From: CAIVAT01 sp037128705 | Lineage (GTDB): Bacteria; Bacteroidota; Bacteroidia; Bacteroidales; FEN-979 | Assembly: GCA_037128705.1 (NCBI GenBank) | Contig: JBAXVX010000020.1 | Coordinates: 12,571-76,570, forward strand | Length of the DNA stretch: 64,000 bases | Direction: 5' to 3' | Shown: piece after piece, positions 51,487 to 59,927 of the stretch | Position numbering within the stretch: the stretch's first letter is position 1 | Layout: every line of letters starts with the position of its first letter | The notes under the pieces: model-generated | What the model was told of the DNA's origin: nothing | Seen by the model: only the letters and a program-made list of their open reading frames with translations | Databases searched by the model: none | Position numbers and translations under genes: made by a program

Positions 51487-52224
51487 TCATACAGCCAAAT
51501 ATTTCTTTTGCAGTTTCTCACAATCTGCTTTCAGGACTTCGATCACAAAACTTTGCAACCCGCCGTATTTTAGATCAATTTCATCCAGCGCAGCCTGAAG
51601 ATACTCCTTGCGCACCTCCAGCAATGGCCGGAGTAATTCACCCTTCATTCCCGATTCGGTTACTTTCCGGATGATCCGGAGGATGGTGGGTTCGGAATAG
51701 ATGTTCGAATCCATGTAATCAGCCCAGATGTTTTCCAGGTCAACTCCAAGCGCCGATAAAAAGAATACGGTGGCAAGACCTGTACGATCTTTCCCTGCCG
51801 CACAATGGTATACCAGTGGAAGGTTGCCAGTGTTTGCCAGAACTTCAAGAAATCTACGGAAGTCATCCTGGTGGATGTTGACCATCCTGACATAATCGCC
51901 GATCAGCACGGTTTCCAATCCGTCTGCATCATTGGTTTCAAGAAATTTTTGTGCCTTGTCCCGCGCTGCATCATGAATGTCAATGTGAATGACCTCATTC
52001 ACCGTACCGATCTGCTTATCCGGTCGGACGTCAATTTCACGTTTTGCACGTAAATCAACGATGGAGGCGAGTTTCATCTCTTCCAGCCGCCGGATATCTT
52101 CAGCCTGAAGTGAAAACAAATCGCCGCTGCGGAAAAGGATCCCTGGCCTGACCATCCGGCCATCAATGGTCCGTATCCCGCCAAGATCGCGGAAATTCAG
52201 TTGTGAAGATAAAAGTTGATGCAA
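51487..52224 (-). CDS. Tyrosine-protein phosphatase, Y_phosphatase3 family
   Basis: A 245-residue phosphatase of the family that includes bacterial lipid or protein tyrosine phosphatases. Landmarks are LNFRDLGGIRTIDGRMVRPG at the start, VDLRAKREID, and the P-loop YHCAAGKDRTGLA with the nucleophile C141 and R147. The gene begins with TTG at 52224, no nearer ATG being available, and the promoter element at 52247-52254 leaves a leader of only about 15 bases. It converges with the PEP-utilising gene. The target is unknown; cytoplasmic location is likely as no signal is seen. Confidence 0.88.
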   Translation of the reverse strand: MHQLLSSQLNFRDLGGIRTIDGRMVRPGILFRSGDLFSLQAEDIRRLEEMKLASIVDLRAKREIDVRPDKQIGTVNEVIHIDIHDAARDKAQKFLETNDADGLETVLIGDYVRMVNIHQDDFRRFLEVLANTGNLPLVYHCAAGKDRTGLATVFFLSALGVDLENIWADYMDSNIYSEPTILRIIRKVTESGMKGELLRPLLEVRKEYLQAALDEIDLKYGGLQSFVIEVLKADCEKLQKKYLAV

Positions 52225-52246
52225 GTTGAGGATATGAAATGTTTTG

Positions 52247-52254
52247 CAAAAATA
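52247..52254 (-). promoter_or_regulatory. Promoter -7 element TATTTTTG for the tyrosine phosphatase
   Basis: Exact TAnnTTTG on the reverse strand, 22 bases before the TTG start at 52224, consistent with that start. Confidence 0.55.
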
Positions 52255-52274
52255 TCAAAAAATTACTTAGGTTT

Positions 52275-52367
52275 GTAACAGGGTAACAGGGTGACAGGGT
52301 GAAAAGTGATGAAGTAATGAAGTAATGGAGTAATGGAGTAAAAAAATCGTAATTCGTAATTCGTAAT
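52275..52367. repeat. Compound period-8 and period-7 repeat array
   Basis: Eight-base units GTAACAGG (two), GTGACAGG, GTGAAAAG, TGATGAAG, TAATGAAG and TAATGGAG (two) run from 52275 to 52338. After an A run come three TCGTAAT units (52347-52367). Both unit lengths in one element tie the 7- and 8-base types together. It fills the gap between divergent genes. Confidence 0.9.
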
Positions 52368-52372
52368 TAAAG

Positions 52373-53458
52373 ATGTTTCTTCGAAATTGGTTTCTTATTG
52401 CTTTCCTGATGCTGCTGGCTGGCGGAATGCCTCCTGAAAAGGTTCGCAAACCGGTTGACAAGGTTGGCTTTGCTACGCAGGCATGGCAAATGGATTCGGT
52501 CATGAACCGTATCTTTAATATCCAGGGGCAAAAAATCCTGAATGCATGGGCCCGCAATGACATCAAAAAATTCACTCCCTGGAAGGTTGCCATTTGTCCC
52601 CACGATGATTACACCTATGCAGGCTGGCTGTATCCGGCTGTTTTGCGTAATGTAAAAGCATCAACTGTCATCCTGATCGGGGTGGCCCATCAGGCCAAAA
52701 AATTTGGGCTGGAGGATAAAATGGTCTTCGACGGCTTCGACCGGTGGGCTGAACCCTATGGCCCGGTGAAGGTCTCCATCCTGCGCGAAAAGATCATGAA
52801 CCAGTTGCCGCGGTCTACCTATATCATCCACGATTCGCTGCAGCAGGCTGAACATTCGCTCGAGGCGCTTATCCCGGTGCTGCAGTATTACAACCGGAAA
52901 ATTGAGATTGTGCCGATCCTTATCCCCTCCATGTCGTTCAGCAAAATGGATGCACTGGCAGGTTCATTGGCACTGGCTGTTACCAAAATGATGCAGGAGA
53001 TGAACCTTGGCTGGAACAAGGATGTTGCGATCGTCATCTCGACTGATGCTGTGCATTACGGCGATGAGGACTGGGGCGGGCAGAATTATGCACAGTACGG
53101 GTGCGACAGCGCTGGGTACAATAAGGCATTGTCGCATGAATATGAGATCATCAACCATTGTCTCCTGGGAGAAATTACAAAACCCAAACTCAGGCAGTTT
53201 TCAGAATATACCGTGCAGGACACCAATTTCCGGGCATACCGATGGACCTGGTGCGGTCGTTATTCGGTGCCATTCGGGTTACTCACCGCATTTTACATGG
53301 AGCAGAACCTGCGATCGAATCCATCCAGGGGAATATTGTTGGGATACAGCAATTCAATTATGCAGCAAGCCATTCCGGTTGAAGACCTGAACATGGGAAA
53401 GACCGCCATTGCAAACATGCATCACTGGGTAGGTTACGCTGCAATCGGCTATAAATAG
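52373..53458 (+). CDS. Memo-like (AmmeMemoRadiSam system B) protein, exported form
   Basis: A 361-residue member of the Memo / class III extradiol dioxygenase-like fold. The N-terminus NWFLIAFLMLLAGG looks like a signal peptide or anchor. Metal-site positions are kept: H77 in ICPHDDYTYAG (usually PHAGY), H106 in ILIGVAHQ, HYGDEDWGG in the third motif, and C294 in TWCGRYSVPFG. The radical SAM and AMMECR1 partners common to this system are not adjacent. It lies between a repeat array and another array before the OsmC gene. Its activity is unknown; known Memo proteins bind copper or iron. Confidence 0.75.
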   Translation: MFLRNWFLIAFLMLLAGGMPPEKVRKPVDKVGFATQAWQMDSVMNRIFNIQGQKILNAWARNDIKKFTPWKVAICPHDDYTYAGWLYPAVLRNVKASTVILIGVAHQAKKFGLEDKMVFDGFDRWAEPYGPVKVSILREKIMNQLPRSTYIIHDSLQQAEHSLEALIPVLQYYNRKIEIVPILIPSMSFSKMDALAGSLALAVTKMMQEMNLGWNKDVAIVISTDAVHYGDEDWGGQNYAQYGCDSAGYNKALSHEYEIINHCLLGEITKPKLRQFSEYTVQDTNFRAYRWTWCGRYSVPFGLLTAFYMEQNLRSNPSRGILLGYSNSIMQQAIPVEDLNMGKTAIANMHHWVGYAAIGYK

Positions 53459-53460
53459 CA

Positions 53461-53488
53461 ATCGTAAATCGTAAATCGTATATCGTAA
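53461..53488. repeat. Heptamer array between the Memo-like and OsmC genes
   Basis: Units ATCGTAA, ATCGTAA, ATCGTAT, ATCGTAA directly after the Memo-like stop, ending ten bases before the OsmC start. Confidence 0.85.
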
Positions 53489-53497
53489 ATTAAAAAA

Positions 53498-53908
53498 ATG
53501 GCAACCGTAGAAACCATTTACATGGGCGAACTTCGTACCGAAGCCACCCATATCCGGTCGGGGATCAAACTCTTCACCGATGCCCCTCCCGACAACCAGG
53601 GGAAAGGGGAATACTTTTCGCCAACCGATCTCGTTGCGGCAGCGCTGGGCAGTTGCATGATCACGATCATGGGGATTGCTGCACGCACCCACAATTTCAA
53701 CATTGACGGGACGAAACTGGTGATCACCAAGGTCATGACCCAGGAACCACCCAGGCGGATTGCGGAAATCATTATTGAACTGACTTTCCCATCGGTCAAT
53801 TATTCGGAAAAGGAGAAGAAAATAATAGAATATGCGGTAAAGAACTGCCCGGTTGCATTAAGCCTCCACCCGGATGTGAAACAAACTGTGACGCTTGTTT
53901 TTACCTGA
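53498..53908 (+). CDS. OsmC/Ohr family protein
   Basis: A 136-residue thiol peroxidase-like protein. Two cysteines stand at the active-site positions: C53 in ALGSCMITIMG and C117 in YAVKNCPVALSLHPD, with a family Arg/Glu set likely from GELRTEATH and the helical region. Known members reduce organic hydroperoxides using lipoyl or low-molecular thiols. The LplA gene 46 kb away could make the lipoyl cofactor, but that is speculative. Single gene, no signal peptide. Confidence 0.9.
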   Translation: MATVETIYMGELRTEATHIRSGIKLFTDAPPDNQGKGEYFSPTDLVAAALGSCMITIMGIAARTHNFNIDGTKLVITKVMTQEPPRRIAEIIIELTFPSVNYSEKEKKIIEYAVKNCPVALSLHPDVKQTVTLVFT

Positions 53909-53933
53909 CCTTTTTACAGGAAGCTTGGTATGA

Positions 53934-55556
53934 TCAATTCCCGATCCCGAACTTTTTAAGTTTTAGCAGCAGTTCCTCAATGCTGGTTGGCTTGACAATA
54001 TAATCGTCACAACCGCAATCATATGCCCTTTTCTCATCCCCCGACATGGCATAAGCGGTTACTGCAATGACCGGAAGATCTTTCCTGAATGACTTAATCT
54101 CTTTCGTTGCCTCAAACCCATCCATCACTGGCATTTTCAAATCCATCAATACCATGGATATTTCGGAATGTTCATGGATTAAATCCACTGCTTCCCTGCC
54201 ATTCTTGGCAAGGAATATCACGGATGCGATTTTTTTCAGAAATGATTCCATATAAACGCGATGAGCATACTCGTCGTCTGCAACCAGGAAAACCGGGATC
54301 AAGGGAGATTCATTTTTCAACCCGGCTGCATCGCCTTCAACAAAATCATTGAAACCAGGTTGAACCGGAAGTGTAAAGAAAAAGGAGGTACCTTCTCCCT
54401 TTGCCGATTCAACCCTGATTTCGCCTCCAAGAAGCCTCAATATTCCTGTTATAATTGACAAACCGAGTCCGCTGCCTTCATAACCCCGGGTCATTTCTGA
54501 ATTCTCCTGAATAAAACTCTCAAAAATCATATCCTTTTTTTCATCAGAAATACCAACACCTGTATCTGTTATGAAAAATTCAAGTTTATCTGACCCGAAT
54601 GAGTATCCAAGGGTAATGGATCCCTGTTGCGTGAATTTAATGGCATTGTCAAGCAGATGGGATAGGATTTTTCTGAAAAGTTCAGGATCGGTTTCAATGA
54701 AGAATTCTTCAGCATGCCACGGAATTTTAAGCTCAAATGTGAGTTTTTTAATGCCGATCTGATTCTGGAATTTACTTTCTAATTCTTTGAGAATATCCAC
54801 GATGTTTACAGCCTTTCGATGAACTTCCATAGAAGAGGATGCAATTAAAGCAATATCCATATAATCGGTCATGGTATTTACCAGTCGATTGCTTGATACC
54901 TTCAGAAGTGAAATGTACAGCTTTCTGTCTTCACTGGAAAGATCAGCTTCAGCAAGCAAATTCCCGAAACCAACTATTCCATTCAGCGGGGTGCGCACCT
55001 CATGTGAAATATTCTGCATAAAAGCAGTTTTCAGCCGGTCGCTTGCTTCAGCTTTTTCCCTGGCTGCCTCCAGTTCAACATTTTTACCAACCACCTCCAT
55101 TGTACGCTCCCAAACTTTTTCCTCCAACAACTTATTTTGATTCTCAAGTTGCTGATGCAGGTATCGGGCTTCAAGCAGAATATTAATCCGCAGACTGGCT
55201 TCAATCAGGTCAAATGGTTTGACAAGAAAATCTTTTGCTCCATTTGCCAATGCCCTTTGTTTTGTCTGGATAGTCATATCCGCTGTAAGTACCAGTATCG
55301 GAAAATATTCTCCCTCCGGAACAATCTTTTTAATATCCTCCATCACCTCAAATCCGGTGAGGTAAGGCATCAATAAATCAAGCAATATAATATCAGGATT
55401 GAAAGACTCCATCAATCCATGAACCAGCCTCGGGTCGGTTATGGCTTTCAAATTTGAATACCCTTTAAATTCGAGTAACCCAACCAACATGTCAAGGTTG
55501 GCTTGCTGATCATCGACGATTAAAATCTTAGCATCCTTTAACGATATATCCATCAT
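53934..55556 (-). CDS. Cytoplasmic hybrid kinase REC-HisKA-HATPase-REC
   Basis: A 540-residue signalling protein: receiver 1 about 8-125 with D60 in DIILLDLLMPY, a coiled coil (about 130-175), HisKA with H185 in QNISHEVRTPLNGIV, HATPase with LSHLLDNAIKF and GSGLGLSIITG, and receiver 2 from about 420 with the acceptor in SMVLMDLKMPVMDG. No membrane segment is present. It begins 18 bases after the end of the large PAS kinase and is probably cotranscribed with it, making a phosphorelay of several receivers and kinases. There is no DNA-binding output. Confidence 0.93.
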   Translation of the reverse strand: MMDISLKDAKILIVDDQQANLDMLVGLLEFKGYSNLKAITDPRLVHGLMESFNPDIILLDLLMPYLTGFEVMEDIKKIVPEGEYFPILVLTADMTIQTKQRALANGAKDFLVKPFDLIEASLRINILLEARYLHQQLENQNKLLEEKVWERTMEVVGKNVELEAAREKAEASDRLKTAFMQNISHEVRTPLNGIVGFGNLLAEADLSSEDRKLYISLLKVSSNRLVNTMTDYMDIALIASSSMEVHRKAVNIVDILKELESKFQNQIGIKKLTFELKIPWHAEEFFIETDPELFRKILSHLLDNAIKFTQQGSITLGYSFGSDKLEFFITDTGVGISDEKKDMIFESFIQENSEMTRGYEGSGLGLSIITGILRLLGGEIRVESAKGEGTSFFFTLPVQPGFNDFVEGDAAGLKNESPLIPVFLVADDEYAHRVYMESFLKKIASVIFLAKNGREAVDLIHEHSEISMVLMDLKMPVMDGFEATKEIKSFRKDLPVIAVTAYAMSGDEKRAYDCGCDDYIVKPTSIEELLLKLKKFGIGN

Positions 55557-55574
55557 CGGTTCAATATATTTTAA

Positions 55575-58500
55575 TTATGGATGGTTTTCGATCCACCCAT
55601 CTATCATCAGCAGAAAACCAATGATATCCAGAGGTTTGGTTAAATAATCTTCAGCCCCCGCCAGCATTAACTGTTCGATCATCTGCGGCATGGCATCGGC
55701 ACTTATAATGGCCACGGGAATCCGGCATGTTTCACTATCTTCCTTAAGTTTTGCCAACACCTGGCTTCCATGCATGTCGGGTAGGTCAAGGTCGAGTAAA
55801 ATTAGATCAGGATGAATCTCTTTGGTCAGTTTTACAGCCTGTGACCCATACATTGAGGTCACCAGATGGATTGCCGGACGATGGTTTTCAAGAATTTCAT
55901 GCACAAGATCAGCATTGGAAATGTTATCTTCAATGTATAGAATGGTTCCCTTCTTTTCCATTGCGATCATATCTTCTTCTGATACTTCTGATACTCGGGC
56001 TATCTGACTTTCCATGCTCTCAGCTTGCGGCAGATCAATCCAGAATGTGCTTCCCTGTCCCACGATGCTTTCAACACCGACCACTCCGCCCATTACATCC
56101 ATCAGTTTCTTTACCACTGCAAGTCCGAGTCCGGTCCCCTCAGTGTCGGACCTCTCCGCCCCTATCCGTTCAAACGGGAGAAAAAGCTTGCTGAATTCTT
56201 CCCTGCTGATCCCGACACCTGAATCTATGACTGAAATACGGACCATGGGAACATCCGCGGCAGATACCTGATGTAATTCAGTTCTTATCGTGACAGACCC
56301 CCCTTCCCTGTTGTACTTCACTGCATTGTTGATCAAATTAAGCAGCACCTGTTTCAATCGCTGACGGTCGGCTTTAACATAGAGGAGATTTGAAGGAGTT
56401 TGTTCAAACTCAACACGAAGATTACGCTTGGAGGCATTCGGCTGGATAATGTCGATCATCTCCAGGATTACACTGTTCAATTTTACGGGTTCCAGCGATA
56501 ATGTTATACGTCCCGCCTCTATCCGCGAAATATCGAGAATTTCATTGATTAAAGTAAGCAGGTGTGTCCCACTGTTTATAATATGATTCACTCCCTTCTT
56601 ATGCGCCGGATTCAGGTCTCCCATCATCATCAATTGAGCAAAACCCAGTATTGAATTCATGGGGGTCCTTAATTCATGGCTCATGCGCGAGAGGAACTCA
56701 CTCTTTGCAAGATTCGCCTTCTCTGCCTCATTCCTTGCCTTTCTGATTTCTTCCTCCGCCTGTTTGCGCGCTGTGATGTCAACCATCATCGTTAATAAAC
56801 ACAAATCTTTTCCAATATAAATCGTATCCGCTGAAAACAATCCCGTTACTTCCAAACCGTCTTTTTTAACTACCACAACTTCAACCTCCCTGACAGGAAT
56901 ATTCTGTTTTAACTCTTCAGTCATTCTTTCACGCCAACCAGAATCTCTGAAAATGTGTAACTCCTGTGAAGTTTTATTTAAAACTTCTTCACGTAAATAG
57001 CCTAAAGTTTCAAGAAATCTTTCATTCACATCCAAAAATCTGCCATCTTCATTAGAAATGGCCATCAGGGTAGAATTTGACTGAAATGCTTTGGAGAATT
57101 TTTCCTCCGAAAGTTTTATTTTTGAGATGTCCTTGCTTACTCCGAAAATAGCCGGTTTTCCATCCCAGAAACCAGGTTTCACCCTTGTTTCAACTGGAAC
57201 ATAATTACCCGATTTCGTGATCAGGGGAACCGGACAATAATCAGCAGTCCCCGCCAGCATTTCACCCACAATCCTGCCGGCCTCTTCACGCCGTTCGGCC
57301 GGGTGGGTCATAAGAACCGATTCTCCCAAAAGCTCCTGTATTGAATATTCAAGCCTGCTGGTAACCGTGGTATTCGTGTGGATCATGTTCCCCTGTTCAT
57401 CGAGAACAAAAAGAAAATCATCGATGGTATTGAAAAAGATTTCATAATTATGCCTGGTCTGTTCCAATAGTATTTCTGCCTTCTTTCGCCTGGTGATGTC
57501 TGTCATGGAAGTCACCCGGACATCTCTTCCCTTATAATGCATCATCTTTCCCTGCAATGCACATGGGAACGTTGTTCCATCTTTTCTTAATGCGGTGGCT
57601 TCATATGGTTCTTTAATGCCTGCGAGCATATTTTTCATGACCATCTCCCTGTCCTCCGGCACAATCCAGTCTGTTCCGTACCTGGTTAAAGCTTCTTCTG
57701 AAGTATAACCAAACATCTTTTCCGCAGCCAGGTTTTGTTCAATACAAACACCCTTTTCGGAAAAGAAAATTGCTTCAATCGATGCTTCAGATAATCCCCG
57801 GTACTTTTCCCTGCTCTCTTCAAGCTCCTCATCAGCCAGTTTGCGGTCAGTTATATCCTTGATAAATCCATGCCAGAGCACTGAACCATCATTTTCCATT
57901 TGTGGTGCTGCATTGCTCGAGACCCAACGCACTTCTCCGTTATCAAACTTTACCCGGTATTCATCCCGCCAAATGGTCTGGTTTTTTGCCGATTCCGTAA
58001 TGGAGGCAACAACGCCATCCACATCGTCAGGATGCAGTTTGGAAAATACAGCCGAGGCATCTTCAGATACTTCTTCAGGTCTGACCCTGTATATGTCACA
58101 GATCCCTTCGCTTGCATAAGGAAAACAGGAAGTACCGTCAGGGCGCAAGCGGTACTGGTAAACCACCCCCGGCACACTACTGGCAATTTTTTTAATCCGG
58201 TCCAGGGCCTCTTCCAATGCTTCAGCCACCCTTTTGCGTTCCTCTATCTCTTTCTGAAGGTTTTCATTGGTTTCAGCAAGCAGTTGCGTTCTGATTGCAA
58301 TTTTCTTTTCTAGGTTTGTGTTAAGATCTTTTATTTCTTCCTTATGATACTTTTCTTTGGTGATATCGATGTTTACACCTTTTATCCCTGTTATTGCACC
58401 TCCATCAAAAATTGGTACTATATAATTCTGTATCCATTTAATAGTCCCATCAGCCATGATTATTCGCAAATCAATGGTTGAATTATTTTTATTCCTGATT

Positions 58501-58961
58501 ATCTCTTGTAGCGTTTCATCCAATATGTGCACATCATCGGGATGAACCATCGTTTTAAAGTCATCTCTTGATATTTCTGTTTTAAATGGTTCCAGTCCAA
58601 ACATGCGGTACTGGTTCTCCGACCATTTTGTTTTTCCGGTGATAAAATTGTATTCCCAGCTTCCCATGTTAGCCATACGCTGGGCATAATTAAGATCGGT
58701 TTCACTTTGTAAAAGAAAATCACGTCCGATATCATATAATTCAGAATGCTCATCAGCAGTATTCTTTGGGTGGTTTTTTTCCCGGATGAGTTCATTCACC
58801 TGCAATTCCAGTTCAATCTGATGCAACTCCATCTCCTGAATGAGTTTGCGTGCCTCTTCCTGGGAAAGGGATGCATCATTTTTGCCCGGTCTGTTTTTCA
58901 GGATCGCTTCCGCCTCTTCCCGAAACCTCCCCTGATCTGGTTGCTTTCCGTCTTTATCCAT
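55575..58961 (-). CDS. Hybrid sensor kinase with five PAS domains
   Basis: A 1128-residue cytoplasmic sensor. It begins with a coiled coil typical of this class (EEARKLIQEMELHQIELELQ), then five PAS domains (about 92-215, 255-375, 385-495, 505-620 and 630-745). HisKA follows with the phospho-histidine in SRMSHELRTPMNSILGF, then HATPase with LLNLINNAVKYNRE and GTGLGLAVVKKLM, and a receiver domain with LILLDLDLPDMHG. No membrane helix is seen, so the PAS domains probably sense internal redox state, oxygen or small ligands. It leads a two-kinase operon. Confidence 0.93.
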   Translation of the reverse strand: MDKDGKQPDQGRFREEAEAILKNRPGKNDASLSQEEARKLIQEMELHQIELELQVNELIREKNHPKNTADEHSELYDIGRDFLLQSETDLNYAQRMANMGSWEYNFITGKTKWSENQYRMFGLEPFKTEISRDDFKTMVHPDDVHILDETLQEIIRNKNNSTIDLRIIMADGTIKWIQNYIVPIFDGGAITGIKGVNIDITKEKYHKEEIKDLNTNLEKKIAIRTQLLAETNENLQKEIEERKRVAEALEEALDRIKKIASSVPGVVYQYRLRPDGTSCFPYASEGICDIYRVRPEEVSEDASAVFSKLHPDDVDGVVASITESAKNQTIWRDEYRVKFDNGEVRWVSSNAAPQMENDGSVLWHGFIKDITDRKLADEELEESREKYRGLSEASIEAIFFSEKGVCIEQNLAAEKMFGYTSEEALTRYGTDWIVPEDREMVMKNMLAGIKEPYEATALRKDGTTFPCALQGKMMHYKGRDVRVTSMTDITRRKKAEILLEQTRHNYEIFFNTIDDFLFVLDEQGNMIHTNTTVTSRLEYSIQELLGESVLMTHPAERREEAGRIVGEMLAGTADYCPVPLITKSGNYVPVETRVKPGFWDGKPAIFGVSKDISKIKLSEEKFSKAFQSNSTLMAISNEDGRFLDVNERFLETLGYLREEVLNKTSQELHIFRDSGWRERMTEELKQNIPVREVEVVVVKKDGLEVTGLFSADTIYIGKDLCLLTMMVDITARKQAEEEIRKARNEAEKANLAKSEFLSRMSHELRTPMNSILGFAQLMMMGDLNPAHKKGVNHIINSGTHLLTLINEILDISRIEAGRITLSLEPVKLNSVILEMIDIIQPNASKRNLRVEFEQTPSNLLYVKADRQRLKQVLLNLINNAVKYNREGGSVTIRTELHQVSAADVPMVRISVIDSGVGISREEFSKLFLPFERIGAERSDTEGTGLGLAVVKKLMDVMGGVVGVESIVGQGSTFWIDLPQAESMESQIARVSEVSEEDMIAMEKKGTILYIEDNISNADLVHEILENHRPAIHLVTSMYGSQAVKLTKEIHPDLILLDLDLPDMHGSQVLAKLKEDSETCRIPVAIISADAMPQMIEQLMLAGAEDYLTKPLDIIGFLLMIDGWIENHP

Positions 58962-59078
58962 TTTTCTTTTTCTTTACCATTGAATTCGCTAACCTCGGTA
59001 AACTGCAGATAAATCCATTTTTCAGTCAATGTTGAGAGAACTGTCGTCAACATACAAAACTGGAAAATAATAAAATCC

Positions 59079-59107
59079 AACTGATTCAAATGAACAGGCA
59101 ATCAGTT
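59079..59107. promoter_or_regulatory. Inverted repeat upstream of the PAS kinase gene
   Basis: AACTGATT (59079-59086) and AATCAGTT (59100-59107) are perfect reverse complements with a 13-base spacer, about 120 bases before the kinase start. It is a possible binding site or small hairpin. Confidence 0.35.
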
Positions 59108-59262
59108 CAAATAAATAAATGGAATAAAAGCATCGCGAGCGTGGCAAAAAGGCGGGCAATCTTAAAAATTCAATGTATTACATCTCTGCTGGTTATAATT
59201 CTCTCGTGATGGTCCTATTGCATGATGCGGTAAAATTATGCAATATTTCACAAACTTTCGAT

Positions 59263-59286
59263 ACAGGGATAAATTGTATCCCCTGT
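59263..59286. terminator. Possible terminator hairpin after the CDGSH gene
   Basis: ACAGGGATA (59263-59271) pairs with TATCCCCTGT (59277-59286) apart from one bulged C, with a five-base loop. An alternative pairing GATAC/GTATC overlaps it. It lies 35 bases beyond the CDGSH-gene stop, where a terminator is expected. Confidence 0.4.
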
Positions 59287-59319
59287 TTGTTGTTTTCTCT
59301 CATTATAAAAGAAAAAAAA

Positions 59320-59781
59320 TCATTCATCAAATTGAATATCATGATGCGTTCCATCACAAAAAGGTTTTTGCTTCGAACGTGCGCAGCGGCAAAATGAAGT
59401 TACATTGCTCCTTTGGGTTTCGTTGCCCTTCGCATCTTTGATCGTAATGTTCCCATAAATCAACAATGGACCATTATTCATCACAGTGACCACACAATCA
59501 CTCTTCCCTTCTTGTTTCTCATCTTCCACCTCGACGGGTGCACTTTCTGTTTCATTCATAAAGTAAGTCAATGCGCGTGAGGGACATTTTTTCACCGTTT
59601 CGATGATCTCGTCTGTTTCTGCTGCATAAATATCAATCCATGGTTTTTCATCCGGTCTGAAAACCTCCGGCAATCCTTCCGGATTCCTCCAGCATATCGA
59701 GGAATGAATGCATTTATCGGGTTGCCACACAACCGTAACCTCTCCATTGCTGTATTTTCTGATCATGTGTTCCATTGACAT
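59320..59781 (-). CDS. Fer4_19 ferredoxin-like domain fused to a CDGSH iron-sulfur domain
   Basis: A 153-residue protein with two iron-sulfur modules. Residues 5-75 match the DUF1271/Fer4_19 domain: YSNGEVTVVWQPDKCIHSSIC with C24 and C30, then KKCPSRAL with C66. Residues 95-153 match a CDGSH zinc-finger-like domain: C131 and C133 in CRCARSKQKPFCDGTHH with C142 and H146, the 3Cys-1His ligand set for a 2Fe-2S cluster. The two domains are separated by an acidic linker. A soluble redox or cluster-transfer role is likely. It stands alone between the kinase operon and the haem operon. Confidence 0.9.
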   Translation of the reverse strand: MSMEHMIRKYSNGEVTVVWQPDKCIHSSICWRNPEGLPEVFRPDEKPWIDIYAAETDEIIETVKKCPSRALTYFMNETESAPVEVEDEKQEGKSDCVVTVMNNGPLLIYGNITIKDAKGNETQRSNVTSFCRCARSKQKPFCDGTHHDIQFDE

Positions 59782-59927
59782 TCAGCTTATAATAAAGTTT
59801 TGCCTGCAATGATAAAAACATTTGGGGAATAAAAGATGCAACCATGCACGTATTGTTCTTAGCACGGCCCGAAGATAATTACTATTCGGGAGTGTGAAAC
59901 AGGATAATGATTTTGAGAAAGGAGAAT

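Larger units (their letters stand above)
58962..59319. other. Intergenic region upstream of the PAS kinase
   Basis: These 358 bases between the PAS kinase start and the end of the CDGSH gene hold no credible gene. Noted features are an inverted repeat at 59079-59107 and a hairpin at 59263-59286. No exact TAnnTTTG match was seen on the kinase side. Confidence 0.6.

Noticed and set aside
58962..59319. tRNA or small RNA gene in the longest gene-free stretch
   Set aside because: No cloverleaf or TTCGA-type T-loop was recognised; only two short dyads are present.
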